Origin: Rhizobium sullae
GTDB lineage: Bacteria; Pseudomonadota; Alphaproteobacteria; Rhizobiales; Rhizobiaceae
Direction: 5' to 3'
Length of the DNA stretch: 64,000 nt
Assembly: GCF_025200715.1 (NCBI RefSeq)
Contig: NZ_CP104143.1
Span: 3,544,501 to 3,608,500 of the forward strand
Shown here: one piece after another, positions 18,000-28,156 of the stretch
Numbering within the stretch: the first letter of the stretch is position 1
How the letters are laid out: the number at the start of each line of letters is the position of its first letter
The notes under the pieces: generated by a model
What the model was told of the DNA's origin: nothing
Databases searched by the model: none
What the model saw: only the letters and a program-made list of their open reading frames with translations
Program-made: the position numbers and the translations under genes

Positions 18000-18381
18000 G
18001 TCTTCATTCCAAACATGACACTGACTATCGTGTTTTCTGCAAAAGAAGATGGGGACTGTCAAGAAAAAATCGAGATGGAATGCATATGGATTTTTGTTTG
18101 GCATTCACATGGTGGCAAAAACCTCTCGTCTGACATCGTTGGTTTCCCGCTCCCGCTGGCACCTCGCGTACCTGCCTACGTTTTGGGAAGGGAACATGCC
18201 GCTGGGCTTAATGGCTGACGTAGTGGCAGGCTGTGGCTGTACGTTCATACTTGACCTCTTGGGACGGGGACGTCTCCATTTGTTCCAGTTTTGGACAGAG
18301 CAGGTGAGCATGGTGTTTTTCAGAGGCGAATGTGTTAAAACCTCTGCTATTATGAGTCTTGGCAGAGGAAACATCACGGAA
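18000..18381. other. Divergent promoter region between bfd and abiE, 382 bp
   Basis: No gene is convincing. On the minus strand a TTGACA (18062-18057) is a possible -35 for bfd, with a poor -10. Toward the abiE side, CCTCTGC/GCAGAGG arms flank a TATTAT hexamer and are listed separately. Confidence 0.4.
18341..18368 (+). promoter_or_regulatory. Candidate autoregulatory operator of the AbiE locus
   Basis: CCTCTGC (18341-18347) and GCAGAGG (18362-18368) form a perfect 7-bp inverted repeat with 21 bp between corresponding arm positions, about two helical turns. A -10-like TATTAT lies between them (18348-18353), and another CAGAGG occurs at 18321-18326. AbiEi antitoxins are known to repress their own operon by binding inverted repeats. 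The site lies 13 bp before the antitoxin ATG. Confidence 0.45.
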
Positions 18382-19002
18382 ATGGACACGGCTGGCACCC
18401 AACGGGCTCGCGCACTGGAACTCCTGAAGGCCCGACATATGCTGCGGCTGAAGGATTTCGTCGCGAACGGCATTGGCTCAGAGACGCTCGCGCGTCTCGT
18501 GCGAGATGAAGAAGTCGTTCGTCCGGCGCGCGGCCTTTACCAACTTCCCGACGCTGCGGCCGACGCACGACATACTCTGGCCGAGGCATCGGCGCTAGTG
18601 CCGAAAGGGATCGTCTGCCTGACCTCGGCGCTGCAATTTCATGAGCTGACGCTGCAAATGCCGTCGGCGGTCTGGATGGCCATCGATCGAACGGCTTGGC
18701 GCCCCAAGATCGACTATCCGCCTATCCGTTTCGTACGCTTCACCGGCACCGCTCTCACCGAGGGCGTCGAGCGGCATTGCATCGAGGGGGTCAAGGTGCC
18801 GATCACAAATCCGGCGCGTTCGATCGTCGATTGCTTCCGCTATCGGACGAAAGTTGGCCTCGATGTTGCGATGGAGGGGCTGCGCGAGGGGCTCCGGCAG
18901 CGCAAGACGACAAGTGACGAACTCTGGACATATGCGAAGAGGGCCAGAATCTGGTCGATCATGCGATCCTATGTTGAAGCGACGGTGGCTGATGGCGCGT
19001 GA
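18382..19002 (+). CDS. Type IV toxin-antitoxin antitoxin, AbiEi family
   Basis: The 206-residue protein has an N-terminal winged helix (ARALELLKARHMLRLKDFVANGIGSETLARLVRDEEVVRPARGLYQLP) written across residues 6-55, and the AbiEi C-terminal region (TAWRPKIDYPPIRFVRFTG, ITNPARSIVDCFRYRTKVGLDVAMEGLREGL). AbiEi counteracts the AbiEii nucleotidyltransferase and represses the operon. The start at 18382 was chosen because the upstream extension is unlike the family. It overlaps the toxin ATG by 11 bp. It is intact, unlike its partner. Confidence 0.88.
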   Translation: MDTAGTQRARALELLKARHMLRLKDFVANGIGSETLARLVRDEEVVRPARGLYQLPDAAADARHTLAEASALVPKGIVCLTSALQFHELTLQMPSAVWMAIDRTAWRPKIDYPPIRFVRFTGTALTEGVERHCIEGVKVPITNPARSIVDCFRYRTKVGLDVAMEGLREGLRQRKTTSDELWTYAKRARIWSIMRSYVEATVADGA

Positions 19003-19887
19003 ACCGAAGAAAAACGTCGGAGCATCGGTGCGCGCCCGGCTCCTGGATCGGTCTCGGCAGAACGCACGGACTTTCAGATCCTGCTGACGCGCTATGTGCT
19101 CGAGCGGCTCCTGTACCGCCTGAGCCTATCCGCGCATCGCGACCGCTTCATCCTCAAGGGCGCGATGCTGTTCGTTACCTGGGTCGCCGACCCTTTTCGG
19201 CCGACGCGGGATCTCGACCTGCTGGGCCACGGCGAAAGCAGTCCTAAGGCCATCGCAGAGACTTTCCATGCTATTTGCATGCAGCCGGTCGAGGATGACG
19301 GCGTTGTCTTCGACGTGGATGGGCTCGAGGCCGCGCCGATCCGAGAAGAAGTCGAGTATGGCGGCGTTCGCGTCCGCACCACGGCCACCATCGCAGGCGC
19401 CCGCATTCCGATTCAGGTGGATATAGGCTTCGGCGACGCCGTCACGCCGGGACCGGTCGATATAGAATATCCATCGTTGCTCGATGCGCCGGCGCCGCGC
19501 CTTCGAGCCTATCCGGTCATCGCCGAGAAATTCGAGGCGCTGGTTACACTCGGCATGGCGAATAGCCGCCTGAAGGATTTCTACGATCTTTGGCTGATCA
19601 CCGAAACGTTCGAGCTCGAGCGGTCCACCCTCGCGGAAGCCGTGCGCCAGACTTTCGCTAGAAGAGGGACAGATTTTCCGAAGGAGAGGCCGATGGGTCT
19701 CAGCGATGCCTATGCCGAAGCATGGGATAGGCAGTGGCGGACGTTTCTCGGTCGCGAACGTATGACGGCCGCGCCGCCAGGCTTGGCCACGGTAGTGGCG
19801 GATCTCGGGCGGTTTCTATTGCCCCTGACGTGGGCCCTTGAGGGCAATTGGCTTTGGAAGCCTCGTTCGGGATGGACGCAGGCGTAG
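18992..19887 (+). pseudogene. AbiEii/AbiGii-type nucleotidyltransferase toxin, frameshifted
   Basis: The gene starts MAREPKKNVGASVRARLLDR at ATG 18992, but its frame stops at 19086. The rest of the protein continues in another frame from about 19069 (DFQILLTRYVLERLLYRLS). Adding one base near 19067-19069 would restore a product of about 298 residues. The downstream part has the family's nucleotidyltransferase signature (LKGAMLF...FRPTRDLDLL) and the conserved YPVIAEKFEALVTLGMANSRLKDFYDL block. So the toxin is either inactivated by a one-base deletion or there is a sequencing error. A shorter product from the GTG at 19096 would lack the N-terminal helices. Confidence 0.85.
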
Positions 19888-20095
19888 ACAGAATGGCTAC
19901 GAGAGGCCCACGGCGAATGCCGGGCTCTCGCTCGCGGGCATTTCCTCAATAATCGACCGCGCTGGTGTGTCTCGCGGATCAGCGCCGCTCGCAACCTGGT
20001 CAGCAAATACAGAGATATACTCGCGCTACGCCAGATTAGCTTCCGAAGACTGGCCGCGGAATGCCGGCCCTGGCAGACATCGTTGGACGACAATA

Positions 20096-23000
20096 TCAAT
20101 GAAAATTGCGTCCCTTCGGCATGACCTGCGCGGTCTCCGCGGCATTCGTCTCACCGCTTGCCGATATCATTCGCCTTTCGATGGCCGCTTTTTCGAGAAT
20201 ACCCGCCATCTTTTTTCCACGAGGATCGGCCGTCGGCCGCACTGCCTCGTCGGCGCGCTCGCATGCGCCGAAACGTTGCGCCTCCTTCTGCAGGAGACCG
20301 AGAGCGGGCGTCATATCTTCGATGTGCTCGACGACCGTATGAATTACGCCGCTATGACTTTGCAGTCTGCCGTGGATTTTCACGAGACGCGCGCCCATGA
20401 CGATCGAACGGTATTTCTCGAAAGCCTTTTTCCAGATAATGGCATTGGCAACGCCCGTTTCATCCTCCAGCGTCATGAAGACCACCCCCTTGGCGGTGCC
20501 CGGCCGCTGGCGGACCAGCACCAGCCCCGCAATCGTCACCTTCTTTCCGTTCGGCACGGTCAGAAGATCGACATTGCGCGTCATTCCAGCTCTCCGGAAG
20601 TCCTCTCGCAGGAAGGAAACAGGGTGCGCCTTCAGTGATAGCGATAGATAGCGATAATCCTCGACCACCTGTTCGCCCGGCAGCATTTCGGGCAGTTTCA
20701 TCCTCGGTTCGATTTGGAGATCGACATGGGATACCCGATCGAACAAGGGCAGCTTCTCTGCCGCACTTTTCACGTCGAGCGCCCGCGCTGCCCAGAGCGC
20801 CTCGCGCCGCGACAAGCCGATGGAACCGAACGCATCTGCATCTGCCAGCCGTTCGATATCCGATTTCTCAAGGCCTGAGCGCAGCCATAGATCGCGGATC
20901 GATCGATAACCGGCACCTCGATTTGCGATCAATTTCTCCATTATCCTGTCTTCGGAAAGGCCCTTCACCTGCCGGAAACCGAGACGAACCGCTCTCTTCG
21001 TCCGGATGACCTCGCACATATCCTTGTGCCGGAAATCGATTTTCGACCTGTCGAAACGGGCTTCCTCCAAGAGGCAATCCCAATCCGAACGGTTGATATC
21101 GACCGCACGAATTTCCACACCGTGCTCCCGCGCATCCCGGACCAGTTGCGCCGGCGCATAAAACCCCATCGGCTGGGAGTTCAGCATCGCCGCGCAGAAA
21201 ACATCGGGATAATAGGCCTTGATCCAGGATGAAGCGTAAACGAGCAGCGCGAAGGAAGCCGCGTGGCTTTCCGGAAAGCCGTACTCGCCGAAACCCTTGA
21301 TCTGGTTGAAGCATTGCTGCGCGAATTCACGGGCGTAGTTCTTTGCAATCATTCCATCGATGAACCGCTTCTCGAAATTGCCGATCGTTCCTGTTCTCTT
21401 GAACGTCGCCATTGCCCGCCGAAGCCGGTCGGCTTCTGCGGGTGCAAAACCCGCGGCGGTGATCGCAATCTGCATGGCTTGCTCCTGAAACAGGGGAACG
21501 CCGAGCGTTCTTTCAAGGACCGCTTCCAACTCCGGGTTGGGATATTCGATCGGGATGTTGTTTTTCCACTGTTCTCGGCGTTTCAGGTGAGGATGCACCA
21601 TGTCGCCTTGGATTGGTCCCGGCCGCACGATCGCCACCTCGATGACGAGATCGTAGAATTTCCTCGGTTTAAGACGCGGCAGCATGCTCATCTGCGCCCG
21701 GCTTTCGATCTGGAAGACGCCCAGCGTATCGGCCCGGCACATCATGGCGTAGACGGGCTCGCCTTCGTCCCCGTGCTCCTTGTTACCGAGATCGGCGAGG
21801 GTCTTCTTCACGTCGTAATGAAGCTGAAGGAGCGAAAAGGCCTTCCGCAGGCAGGTCAGCATGCCGAGCGCCAGGACGTCCACCTTGAGGATCTTGACGT
21901 TGTCGAGGTCGTCCTTGTCCCACTCGATCATGTAGCGATCCGGCATCGCCGTCTTCATGATGGGCACGACTTCGTCGAGCCGGTCCCGGGTGATGACAAA
22001 TCCGCCGACGTGCTGGGTGAGGTGGCGCGGAAACCCGAGAAGCTCGGACGCATATCTGAGAACATTCTTCGTCACCGGATCGCCAATGTCGAGGCCGCCC
22101 GCCTTTGCATCGCGCTCCGAGAGACTGTCGTCGGACCAGCCCCAGACGAGGCTACTGATCGCCGACTGAACATCTTCCGAAAGCCCAAAGGCCTTGGCGA
22201 CTTCGCGGCCAGCCGAGCGCGTTCGATAAGTAGTCACTCCCGCCGTTAGCCCGGCATGCTCTATGCCGTATCTTTTATAGATGAACTGGATGACCTCCTC
22301 GCGCCTGTCATGCTCGAAATCGACGTCGATGTCCGGCGGCTCGTCCCGGTCCATCGAGATAAACCGGTCGAAGAGAAGCGTGCTCTTGGCCGGATCGACT
22401 TCCGTTATTTCGAGGCAGTAGCAGATGACCGAGTTCGCAGCCGACCCTCGACCCTGGCAAAGAATCTTCAGCTCACAACGGGCATGCTGGATGATCTTGT
22501 GAACGGTCAGGAAATAGGAGGCGTATTTTTTCTCGCGGATGAGGTTGAGTTCATAGTCGATCTGCGCCGCGATCTTTTCGGGGATACCCTCCGGATAGCG
22601 TTTTTGCGCTCCCGCGCGTGTCAACCGTTCGAGCGTTTCGTAAGGTGTCTCGCCGGGATCGTTTTCAGGCGGATAATTGTGCTCCAACTCGCTGAGCGAG
22701 AAGGTGAGACTGGAGAAGAACGTGCGCGTATTTTCGATCGCATCGGGATAGTCCCTGAAGAGACGGAACATTTCGCGTGTTCCCTTGAGGTAGCGCTCGG
22801 CATTCGGCGCCAGGAGGAAACCGGCTTCGGCAATCGGCACATGCTCCCGGATCGCAATCACGATATCGGAGAGGGGGCGACGCTCAGGATGATGGTAAAG
22901 GGGCTCATTGGTCGCGATCAGCGGAATGCGGTTGCGCGCCGCGAGCATGGCAAGCACTGCGAAGGCCTGCCTGTCGCGGCCGTCATAGGCCGGCACCAGC

Positions 23001-23557
23001 GCTATGTGGAGTGCTTTGCGGAATCGCTTCCGGAACCGCTCCAGACGGTCTTCCAACGCCTTCCGTCCGGCAGCGTCGTCCAGGACGGACCGGTCGGGAA
23101 CGAGAGCGAGTACCATCTCGTCTCCCCATTCCATGAACTCCGTCTCCGTAAGAATGCAGGTCCCCTTCTCCGCCTCGTCTTTCAGGTTCCCGGCGCTCAG
23201 CAGGCGGCAAAGATGCGCCCACCCCTTCCTGTTCCGTGGATAGGCAAGAACATCCGGGGTTCCATCCGAAAAGACGAGACGTGCACCTGGCTGGATGCGG
23301 ATTGGATCGGGAATGTTCCTCTCCTTCTCATCCTCTTCCAGAAGGCCAGCTTCCTTCCTCTCGAATTTTTTCCTGATCTCCTCCGCCTGCGCATGCGCCC
23401 GCACGACGCCGGCAACCGAATTCTTGTCCGCAATCCCGAGTCCGCCGAGCTTCAGCCAAGCCGCCTGCACAACCATCTCCTCGGGGCTGGAGGCTCCTTC
23501 GAGAAACGAGAAATTCGTTCTCGCACCGATCTCGAAAAATGCGGGCACCGTGCTCAT
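20096..23557 (-). CDS. dnaE2: Error-prone DNA polymerase III alpha subunit DnaE2 (ImuC)
   Basis: The 1153-residue C-family polymerase carries out SOS-induced translesion synthesis with ImuA and ImuB. It has an N-terminal PHP domain ([21 protein letters not shown]), the polymerase core with [16 protein letters not shown] and the PDIDVDF acidic motif, [24 protein letters not shown] (split over the palm/finger region), and a C-terminal OB-fold ([21 protein letters not shown]). The ATG at 23557 overlaps the imuB stop (ATGA). An upstream ATG at 23581 is less likely. It is the last gene of the operon. Confidence 0.95.
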   Translation of the reverse strand: MSTVPAFFEIGARTNFSFLEGASSPEEMVVQAAWLKLGGLGIADKNSVAGVVRAHAQAEEIRKKFERKEAGLLEEDEKERNIPDPIRIQPGARLVFSDGTPDVLAYPRNRKGWAHLCRLLSAGNLKDEAEKGTCILTETEFMEWGDEMVLALVPDRSVLDDAAGRKALEDRLERFRKRFRKALHIALVPAYDGRDRQAFAVLAMLAARNRIPLIATNEPLYHHPERRPLSDIVIAIREHVPIAEAGFLLAPNAERYLKGTREMFRLFRDYPDAIENTRTFFSSLTFSLSELEHNYPPENDPGETPYETLERLTRAGAQKRYPEGIPEKIAAQIDYELNLIREKKYASYFLTVHKIIQHARCELKILCQGRGSAANSVICYCLEITEVDPAKSTLLFDRFISMDRDEPPDIDVDFEHDRREEVIQFIYKRYGIEHAGLTAGVTTYRTRSAGREVAKAFGLSEDVQSAISSLVWGWSDDSLSERDAKAGGLDIGDPVTKNVLRYASELLGFPRHLTQHVGGFVITRDRLDEVVPIMKTAMPDRYMIEWDKDDLDNVKILKVDVLALGMLTCLRKAFSLLQLHYDVKKTLADLGNKEHGDEGEPVYAMMCRADTLGVFQIESRAQMSMLPRLKPRKFYDLVIEVAIVRPGPIQGDMVHPHLKRREQWKNNIPIEYPNPELEAVLERTLGVPLFQEQAMQIAITAAGFAPAEADRLRRAMATFKRTGTIGNFEKRFIDGMIAKNYAREFAQQCFNQIKGFGEYGFPESHAASFALLVYASSWIKAYYPDVFCAAMLNSQPMGFYAPAQLVRDAREHGVEIRAVDINRSDWDCLLEEARFDRSKIDFRHKDMCEVIRTKRAVRLGFRQVKGLSEDRIMEKLIANRGAGYRSIRDLWLRSGLEKSDIERLADADAFGSIGLSRREALWAARALDVKSAAEKLPLFDRVSHVDLQIEPRMKLPEMLPGEQVVEDYRYLSLSLKAHPVSFLREDFRRAGMTRNVDLLTVPNGKKVTIAGLVLVRQRPGTAKGVVFMTLEDETGVANAIIWKKAFEKYRSIVMGARLVKIHGRLQSHSGVIHTVVEHIEDMTPALGLLQKEAQRFGACERADEAVRPTADPRGKKMAGILEKAAIERRMISASGETNAAETAQVMPKGRNFH

Positions 23558-25167
23558 GCGAAAATCCCATGCATGAACCACCGTGGAGGAAGTGCATGCC
23601 CGTAAAAACCTTCGCGATAGATCCAGAAACGGTGACCCGCATCATCCTCGATGCGGAAATAATCGCGCGCCTCGGCATCCGCGCCATCGATCCACCATTC
23701 CATGGCAAGCCGCTCCGGTCCCTCGCTTGTTGCCACGCGATGCTGCATACGCCGCCAGCGGAAGACTTGCGGCGGGCCGTCGGGCACTTCGGCAAGCAGG
23801 GCCTCCATTCGCTCCGGCCGGGCAAAAAGCCGCAGGGGACGCTCGCTCCGTGAAGGAAAGGAATTTCCCACCTCCGCCTTCCGGCGTGCCGGAGGGCCTT
23901 CCATGGCGGGAATTGCAGTCACCGCCCGCTCCGGCACGTGGCTCTCGCGCAGTTGAAATCTCTGTAGGCAATCCGTGCCGAGGCGGGCCGAGACTCGGTC
24001 GATGAAAGTCGCAAGCGACATCTCCTTCTGTCGGCCTCCTTCGAAATCCCCCTGTGCCGCATCGAATGGATCATGGCGCAGCACATTCAGCCGCAGGATT
24101 TCAAAGCCGTAGCCGGCATCGAGATCGTCGTGGATTGCCTGCAGACGCTCGCAGAACAGCGAAGCGATATGCTTCGGATCCCTGAGAGGCTGTGAGGCCC
24201 CGACGGGAATCCTGAAGACCCTGCCGTCGACGCGAAACAGCACGAGTTCGAACGCACGGCCGCCGGCGCCGCGTGCCTCAAGCGATGCTTTCAGTGATGC
24301 TGCAATCTGGCCGGTGACGGCGAGGATATCTTCTTCCGTACCAATCGGCTCGATGAGGCGTCGTTCCGCGGAAAGACTGGCAACGGGCCGCCGCGGGGAA
24401 ACCGGCTCCTCTTCCGCTCCCAGCGCCTGATCGAGCCTGGGCAGGAGTTGCGCGCCGAAACGGCGGGCCAACGGTGCGCGGGGGGCACACAGGAGGTCGC
24501 CGATATATTTGAGCCCGAGCTTCTTCAGTGCCTCGACAGTCTCTTCCTCCAGCCGAAGGGCCGCGACCGGCAACGGCGCCAGCACATGTTCCATCTCATC
24601 GGCTTCAATGACGCCACCACTCCCGAAGTGGGAAACGGCCCAGGAGAGGCCCGGCGACGAAGAGATCGCGCCGCAAACATCGAGCCCCATATGGAAGAGC
24701 CGGGAAAGGATATCCTTGAGCATAGCCCTTTCGCCGCCAAAGAGATGGGCGCAGCCTGTGATATCCAGAAACAGGCCGTCCTTGCCGTCGAACGCCACCA
24801 GCGGCGTATAACGGTCGCACCAATCAGCGATGCCTTCGAGAAGCCGGCGATCGGCGGCGGGATCTTCCTCGATGACATCCAGAAGGGGGAATATGGCGCG
24901 CGCTTCGGCTACCCCTTGGTTTTTCTTCAGTTTAATCCGTTCCGCCACCTCATCGAGTGCCGTCAGGCGCATGGCATTGTTGAACCGTCCAGAACAGACG
25001 ATCGGCGGCGCGTCAGGGCGTCCGGCCGAACGCCAGGACAGCCCCCACCTCTTGCGGGCGATTCTGTCGGTTGGAAGATGAGGAAAGCTGAGCGACAGAA
25101 TGCGCTGACTGGTCGCCTGGAAAGCGAGTGTGCTCTGGTTGGTTAACGGGGAAAAACCGGCGGTCAT
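23554..25167 (-). CDS. imuB: ImuB, catalytically inactive Y-family polymerase-like protein
   Basis: The 537-residue protein is the adaptor of the SOS mutasome, linking DnaE2 to the beta clamp and ImuA. It resembles Y-family polymerases ([55 protein letters not shown], HhH-like region [17 protein letters not shown]). The acidic metal-binding positions of active Pol IV at the first motif are absent, as expected for ImuB. GGAG lies about ten bases before the ATG at 25167. It overlaps the end of imuA by 155 bp, an unusually long overlap, and dnaE2 by 4 bp. Confidence 0.94.
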   Translation of the reverse strand: MTAGFSPLTNQSTLAFQATSQRILSLSFPHLPTDRIARKRWGLSWRSAGRPDAPPIVCSGRFNNAMRLTALDEVAERIKLKKNQGVAEARAIFPLLDVIEEDPAADRRLLEGIADWCDRYTPLVAFDGKDGLFLDITGCAHLFGGERAMLKDILSRLFHMGLDVCGAISSSPGLSWAVSHFGSGGVIEADEMEHVLAPLPVAALRLEEETVEALKKLGLKYIGDLLCAPRAPLARRFGAQLLPRLDQALGAEEEPVSPRRPVASLSAERRLIEPIGTEEDILAVTGQIAASLKASLEARGAGGRAFELVLFRVDGRVFRIPVGASQPLRDPKHIASLFCERLQAIHDDLDAGYGFEILRLNVLRHDPFDAAQGDFEGGRQKEMSLATFIDRVSARLGTDCLQRFQLRESHVPERAVTAIPAMEGPPARRKAEVGNSFPSRSERPLRLFARPERMEALLAEVPDGPPQVFRWRRMQHRVATSEGPERLAMEWWIDGADAEARDYFRIEDDAGHRFWIYREGFYGHALPPRWFMHGIFA

Positions 25168-25957
25168 AAGGATTCCACTCCAGAAGAAAGGAGACGGGAG
25201 CCGGGTTGCGGCTCTTCTCCAGGATGAGACGAAAAACCGGATTGCCGAGGCTGCCGCCTAACATCGAACCATCCGGCAGAGGCCGTGCACTGACCGGCGC
25301 GGGTTCGGCAAGGAGCCGGAACAAGGCGCTGCTCGCCTCCTCCTCGCCGCCCTGCCGCAACAGAAAAAGCGGACGGCCGGAAGCCTTTGCCCGCAAGCTC
25401 AATCGCCGGCTTTCCGTCAGGCCGAAATGAGCGGGATTGCCGCGTACCTCCAGGATCGTGGCGGGGAAGATGCCGCTTTCGACAGCCGCTTCGGCAAGCC
25501 ATAGCGCCTCTTCCAACTTGTGTGGCGAAGCAATGAGAAAGCGCTCCGGCTCCAATCCGAAATCCTTGAGGCCGACAGCATAGGGAAGCCCTGCTTCCAT
25601 CGTGCATATCCTGTCGCCGATCCAGAGAACCGGCATGCCATCCGCCGTCTCCTGTCGCTGCAGCAAAGCCGCAAGCGCCAGCACGAAACCGCTGGCGGCG
25701 CCTGCCTGCCTCAGCATCAGAGAGCGGACTTCGGTAATGCCGTTAAGCGGCAGACCGCCTTCAAGTGCCTCGTCGAGAATTGGAATGCCGAAAGACAGGC
25801 GCGGGGGCGTTTTTGCGGATTTCGAATAGGTATCGTCACCAGTCGCAAAAGCCTCCTGCGCCGCCGCCGCAAGCGCCGGCGCAGGCTTGCCTTCAAGTTT
25901 CGCGATGGTTTCGCGGAGCGCAAAAAGCTGCTCGCGCGCCACGGCCGTCTGCGCCAT
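25013..25957 (-). CDS. imuA: ImuA, RecA/SulA-like mutasome protein
   Basis: The 314-residue RecA-like protein is the first gene of the imuA-imuB-dnaE2 cassette and is needed for damage-induced mutagenesis. Visible features are LRETIAKLEGKP, the RecA-like start of the core (LSFGIPILDEALEGGLPLNGITEVRS), ILEVRGNPAHFGLTESRRLSLRA and [11 protein letters not shown]. The ATG at 25957 has TGGAG eight to nine bases upstream; a GTG at 25966 is the alternative. The C-terminal 50 residues run over imuB, so that tail may be unconserved. The SOS box lies 24 bp upstream. Confidence 0.92.
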   Translation of the reverse strand: MAQTAVAREQLFALRETIAKLEGKPAPALAAAAQEAFATGDDTYSKSAKTPPRLSFGIPILDEALEGGLPLNGITEVRSLMLRQAGAASGFVLALAALLQRQETADGMPVLWIGDRICTMEAGLPYAVGLKDFGLEPERFLIASPHKLEEALWLAEAAVESGIFPATILEVRGNPAHFGLTESRRLSLRAKASGRPLFLLRQGGEEEASSALFRLLAEPAPVSARPLPDGSMLGGSLGNPVFRLILEKSRNPAPVSFLLEWNPYDRRFFPVNQPEHTRFPGDQSAHSVAQLSSSSNRQNRPQEVGAVLAFGRTP

Positions 25958-25980
25958 GACGTTCACTCCAAAGTCAGATT

Positions 25981-25995
25981 GTTCCTGTTATGTTC
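25981..25995. promoter_or_regulatory. LexA (SOS) box of the imuA operon
   Basis: GTTC (25981-25984), seven bases, GTTC (25992-25995) exactly matches the alphaproteobacterial LexA consensus GTTC-N7-GTTC. It lies 24 bp upstream of the imuA start, in the intergenic space before the divergent metallopeptidase gene. Confidence 0.9.
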
Positions 25996-26121
25996 TTATG
26001 GATTCCAGAGCTTGCTAGAAGAGTCAACAGCCAATTCTTGTGAATTTATTCCTGCCTTTGATTCCACACTCGAAAATCCTCCACAAAGGTTCTATATGGG
26101 CGCCAAAGGAAGGGATTTTTC

Positions 26122-26559
26122 ATGGCCCGCATAAACCAGAGCGAGGATTGGCGGGACCGCCATGCTCCAACGCTCAGCACATTCGAGTCCCTGGCGATGG
26201 AAGCCTATAGCCATTTGCCGGATGAGTTCCGGTCGCTCACCGACAATCTGACCATCGAAATCGAAGATTTTCCGGACGATGACGTCTTCGAGGACATGGC
26301 GCTGGAAACGCCGTTCGATCTGCTTGGACTCTTTGAAGGCAGGGGCATTTCCGAGCGTTTCACGCTCGAGACCGGCGAGATGCCCAATCGTATCCGCCTC
26401 TACCGACGTCCCATTCTGGATTATTGGGCGGAAAACGAAGAAACGCTTGGAGACATCATCACCCACGTCCTCATCCATGAGATCGGTCACCATTTCGGCC
26501 TGAGCGATGACGACATGGAGCGGATTGAAGCCAGCGTCGAGGAAGCTGCCGACCGCTGA
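26122..26559 (+). CDS. Metallopeptidase family protein (DUF1025, zincin-like)
   Basis: The 145-residue protein has the zincin motif HEIGHHFGLSDDDME near the C-terminus, with HExxH and the downstream D/E cluster typical of the family. The N-terminal part includes FESLAMEAYSHLPDEFRSL. No signal peptide is seen, so it should be cytoplasmic. Its substrate is unknown. It is divergent from imuA and convergent with the DUF1737 gene, with no gap. Confidence 0.9.
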   Translation: MARINQSEDWRDRHAPTLSTFESLAMEAYSHLPDEFRSLTDNLTIEIEDFPDDDVFEDMALETPFDLLGLFEGRGISERFTLETGEMPNRIRLYRRPILDYWAENEETLGDIITHVLIHEIGHHFGLSDDDMERIEASVEEAADR

Positions 26560-26560
26560 G

Positions 26561-26767
26561 CTATTGTTCGGAGAGTTTCATCTCCGGATGATAATCCTTG
26601 CCTTCGACCTCTTTGACGATCGCCTGGCCGGCAATCACCTGGCCGGTCTGAGCGTTGAAGGTCAGCGACGGCACACCGTGAAGCGACCAGCCCTTGTTGA
26701 GCGCATCGGTTACGCGATGACAGAACGCGGCGTCGTCCTGGCCGGTCAAAAGGCGGTAGAGCTTCAT
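26561..26767 (-). CDS. DUF1737 domain-containing small protein
   Basis: The 68-residue protein reads MKLYRLLTGQDDAAFCHRV and GWSLHGVPSLTFN, characteristic of DUF1737. No function is established. Its ATG overlaps the stop of the upstream CitE-like gene by 4 bp, so the two are co-translated. Confidence 0.88.
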   Translation of the reverse strand: MKLYRLLTGQDDAAFCHRVTDALNKGWSLHGVPSLTFNAQTGQVIAGQAIVKEVEGKDYHPEMKLSEQ

Positions 26768-27687
26768 GATAAAGGCTTTCGTTCAGCAGTCTGGCGTTCG
26801 GCAATCAGGCGGGCTTTATGGACCAGGCTTTCCGCCTGGACAAGATGCAGCCGCTCGATCATCCGGCCGTTTAAATTGATGACGTTGAGACCTTCGGCCG
26901 AAGGATCGGCGAAAGCCGCAATGATTTCGTCCGCCTCCCGGATGGCAGCCGCGTCGGGAGCGAAGTGCCGGTTGGCAGCCTCGATCTGCGCCGGATGGAT
27001 CAGCATCTTGCCATCGAAGCCCATGGCTCGGCCATGCGCGCATTCGGCCTCGAAAGCATCCATTTCCTTGAAATCATTGAAAACGCTGTCGATCGCATCG
27101 AGACCATAGGCCCGCACGGCGAGGATGACCTGCATCAGCCACGGTACGAGATAGCTTCGGCCCGGTTGCGGCAGAACGCCGGTCTCCTTGCGCAGATCGT
27201 TCAATCCGATAACGAAGCAATCGAGCCTCGAGCCCAAAGTGCGGCCGGCTTCTGCGATTGCGGCAGCGTTCAGGATGCCACGCGGCGTCTCGATCATCGC
27301 CCAGATACGCAAGGTCTCCGGCGCATCCGCGTCGGCAAGAAGGTCGCTCACCGCCATGACGTCCTGCGGTTCGTCGACCTTCGGCAAAAGCACCGCATCC
27401 GGCCGGAGAGCCTGCACCAGTTCCATATCGGCATGGCCGAAACTCGACGAGAGCGCATTGATGCGGATGATCTTTTCCTTGTTCTCGAGTGGTTTCCCCG
27501 AAAAGAAGGTTTTCAGGTGTTCACGCGCTTCTTCCTTCTTCTCGAACGCCACTGAATCTTCGAGGTCGAAAATGACGGCGTCGCAATCGAGCGCACGGGT
27601 CTTTTCGAGCGCGCGGAGATTGATGGCGGGAACGCTCAGCACTGAACGGTGCAGACTGAAGGAACGGACGGGCGAATTCTGGCTCAT
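26764..27687 (-). CDS. HpcH/HpaI aldolase/citrate lyase family protein (CoA-ester lyase type)
   Basis: The 307-residue TIM-barrel protein is of the CitE/CoA-ester lyase group. Motifs include LHRSVLSVPAINLRALEK, the acidic metal site DAVIFDLEDSVAFEKKEEAR, IRINALSSSFG, WAMIETPRGILNA and GFDGKMLIHPAQIEAAN. Members cleave malyl-CoA, beta-methylmalyl-CoA or related CoA esters; the substrate cannot be fixed here. The open frame extends to 27771, but ATG 27687 gives the usual short N-terminus. It is followed by the coupled DUF1737 gene. Confidence 0.88.
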   Translation of the reverse strand: MSQNSPVRSFSLHRSVLSVPAINLRALEKTRALDCDAVIFDLEDSVAFEKKEEAREHLKTFFSGKPLENKEKIIRINALSSSFGHADMELVQALRPDAVLLPKVDEPQDVMAVSDLLADADAPETLRIWAMIETPRGILNAAAIAEAGRTLGSRLDCFVIGLNDLRKETGVLPQPGRSYLVPWLMQVILAVRAYGLDAIDSVFNDFKEMDAFEAECAHGRAMGFDGKMLIHPAQIEAANRHFAPDAAAIREADEIIAAFADPSAEGLNVINLNGRMIERLHLVQAESLVHKARLIAERQTAERKPLS

Positions 27688-27798
27688 CACGAATGTGTGC
27701 CAAGCTTTGTGAAGAGTGGCAAGACAACAAAAAGCCATGCTTGACTTGCAGAGAGGAAAACCAAGGACCACATTCCTTTCGTAGAAAGGTCTAAACTC

Positions 27799-28029
27799 AT
27801 GCAGAATATACGTTCCATCTTCCTCATGCTGTCAGGGATCACTGTATTCGTGGCGCTCGCTGCTCTCACCGTTTCGGTGACGCTCGCCATCGGCGGTATC
27901 CTGACCGTCCTCATGGTCGGCCGTGCGCTTTCGATGAAGATGAAGCCGGCGCCCGTCCGCGCCAAGGCTGAGGCAAAGCGTGAAATGCGCATCTGGAACG
28001 ACGGCCGCGGCACGATAATCGATCTGTGA
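27799..28029 (+). CDS. Small membrane protein of unknown function
   Basis: The 76-residue protein has a hydrophobic segment covering residues 6-45 (two closely spaced helices or one long one) and a basic C-terminal tail (KMKPAPVRAKAEAKREMRIWNDGRG). GAAAGG lies about eleven bases before the ATG, and codon use fits the neighbours. I do not recognise a named family. It is monocistronic and divergent from the CitE-like gene. Confidence 0.7.
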   Translation: MQNIRSIFLMLSGITVFVALAALTVSVTLAIGGILTVLMVGRALSMKMKPAPVRAKAEAKREMRIWNDGRGTIIDL

Positions 28030-28156
28030 TCGCAACCGGCCATTCAGCCCTTCACAAAAATTCTTTATGGAGCTGTCGGCTCCCGTTCTAGTCCTACGTC
28101 CTTGAAGCGGTCGGCCGTGATGCCGGACCTTTAAAATCAAGAGACGGAGGAAGAAC

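Noticed and set aside
22256..23605. Plus-strand open frame of 449 codons opposite dnaE2
   Set aside because: It is antisense to conserved polymerase sequence and lacks a ribosome-binding site.
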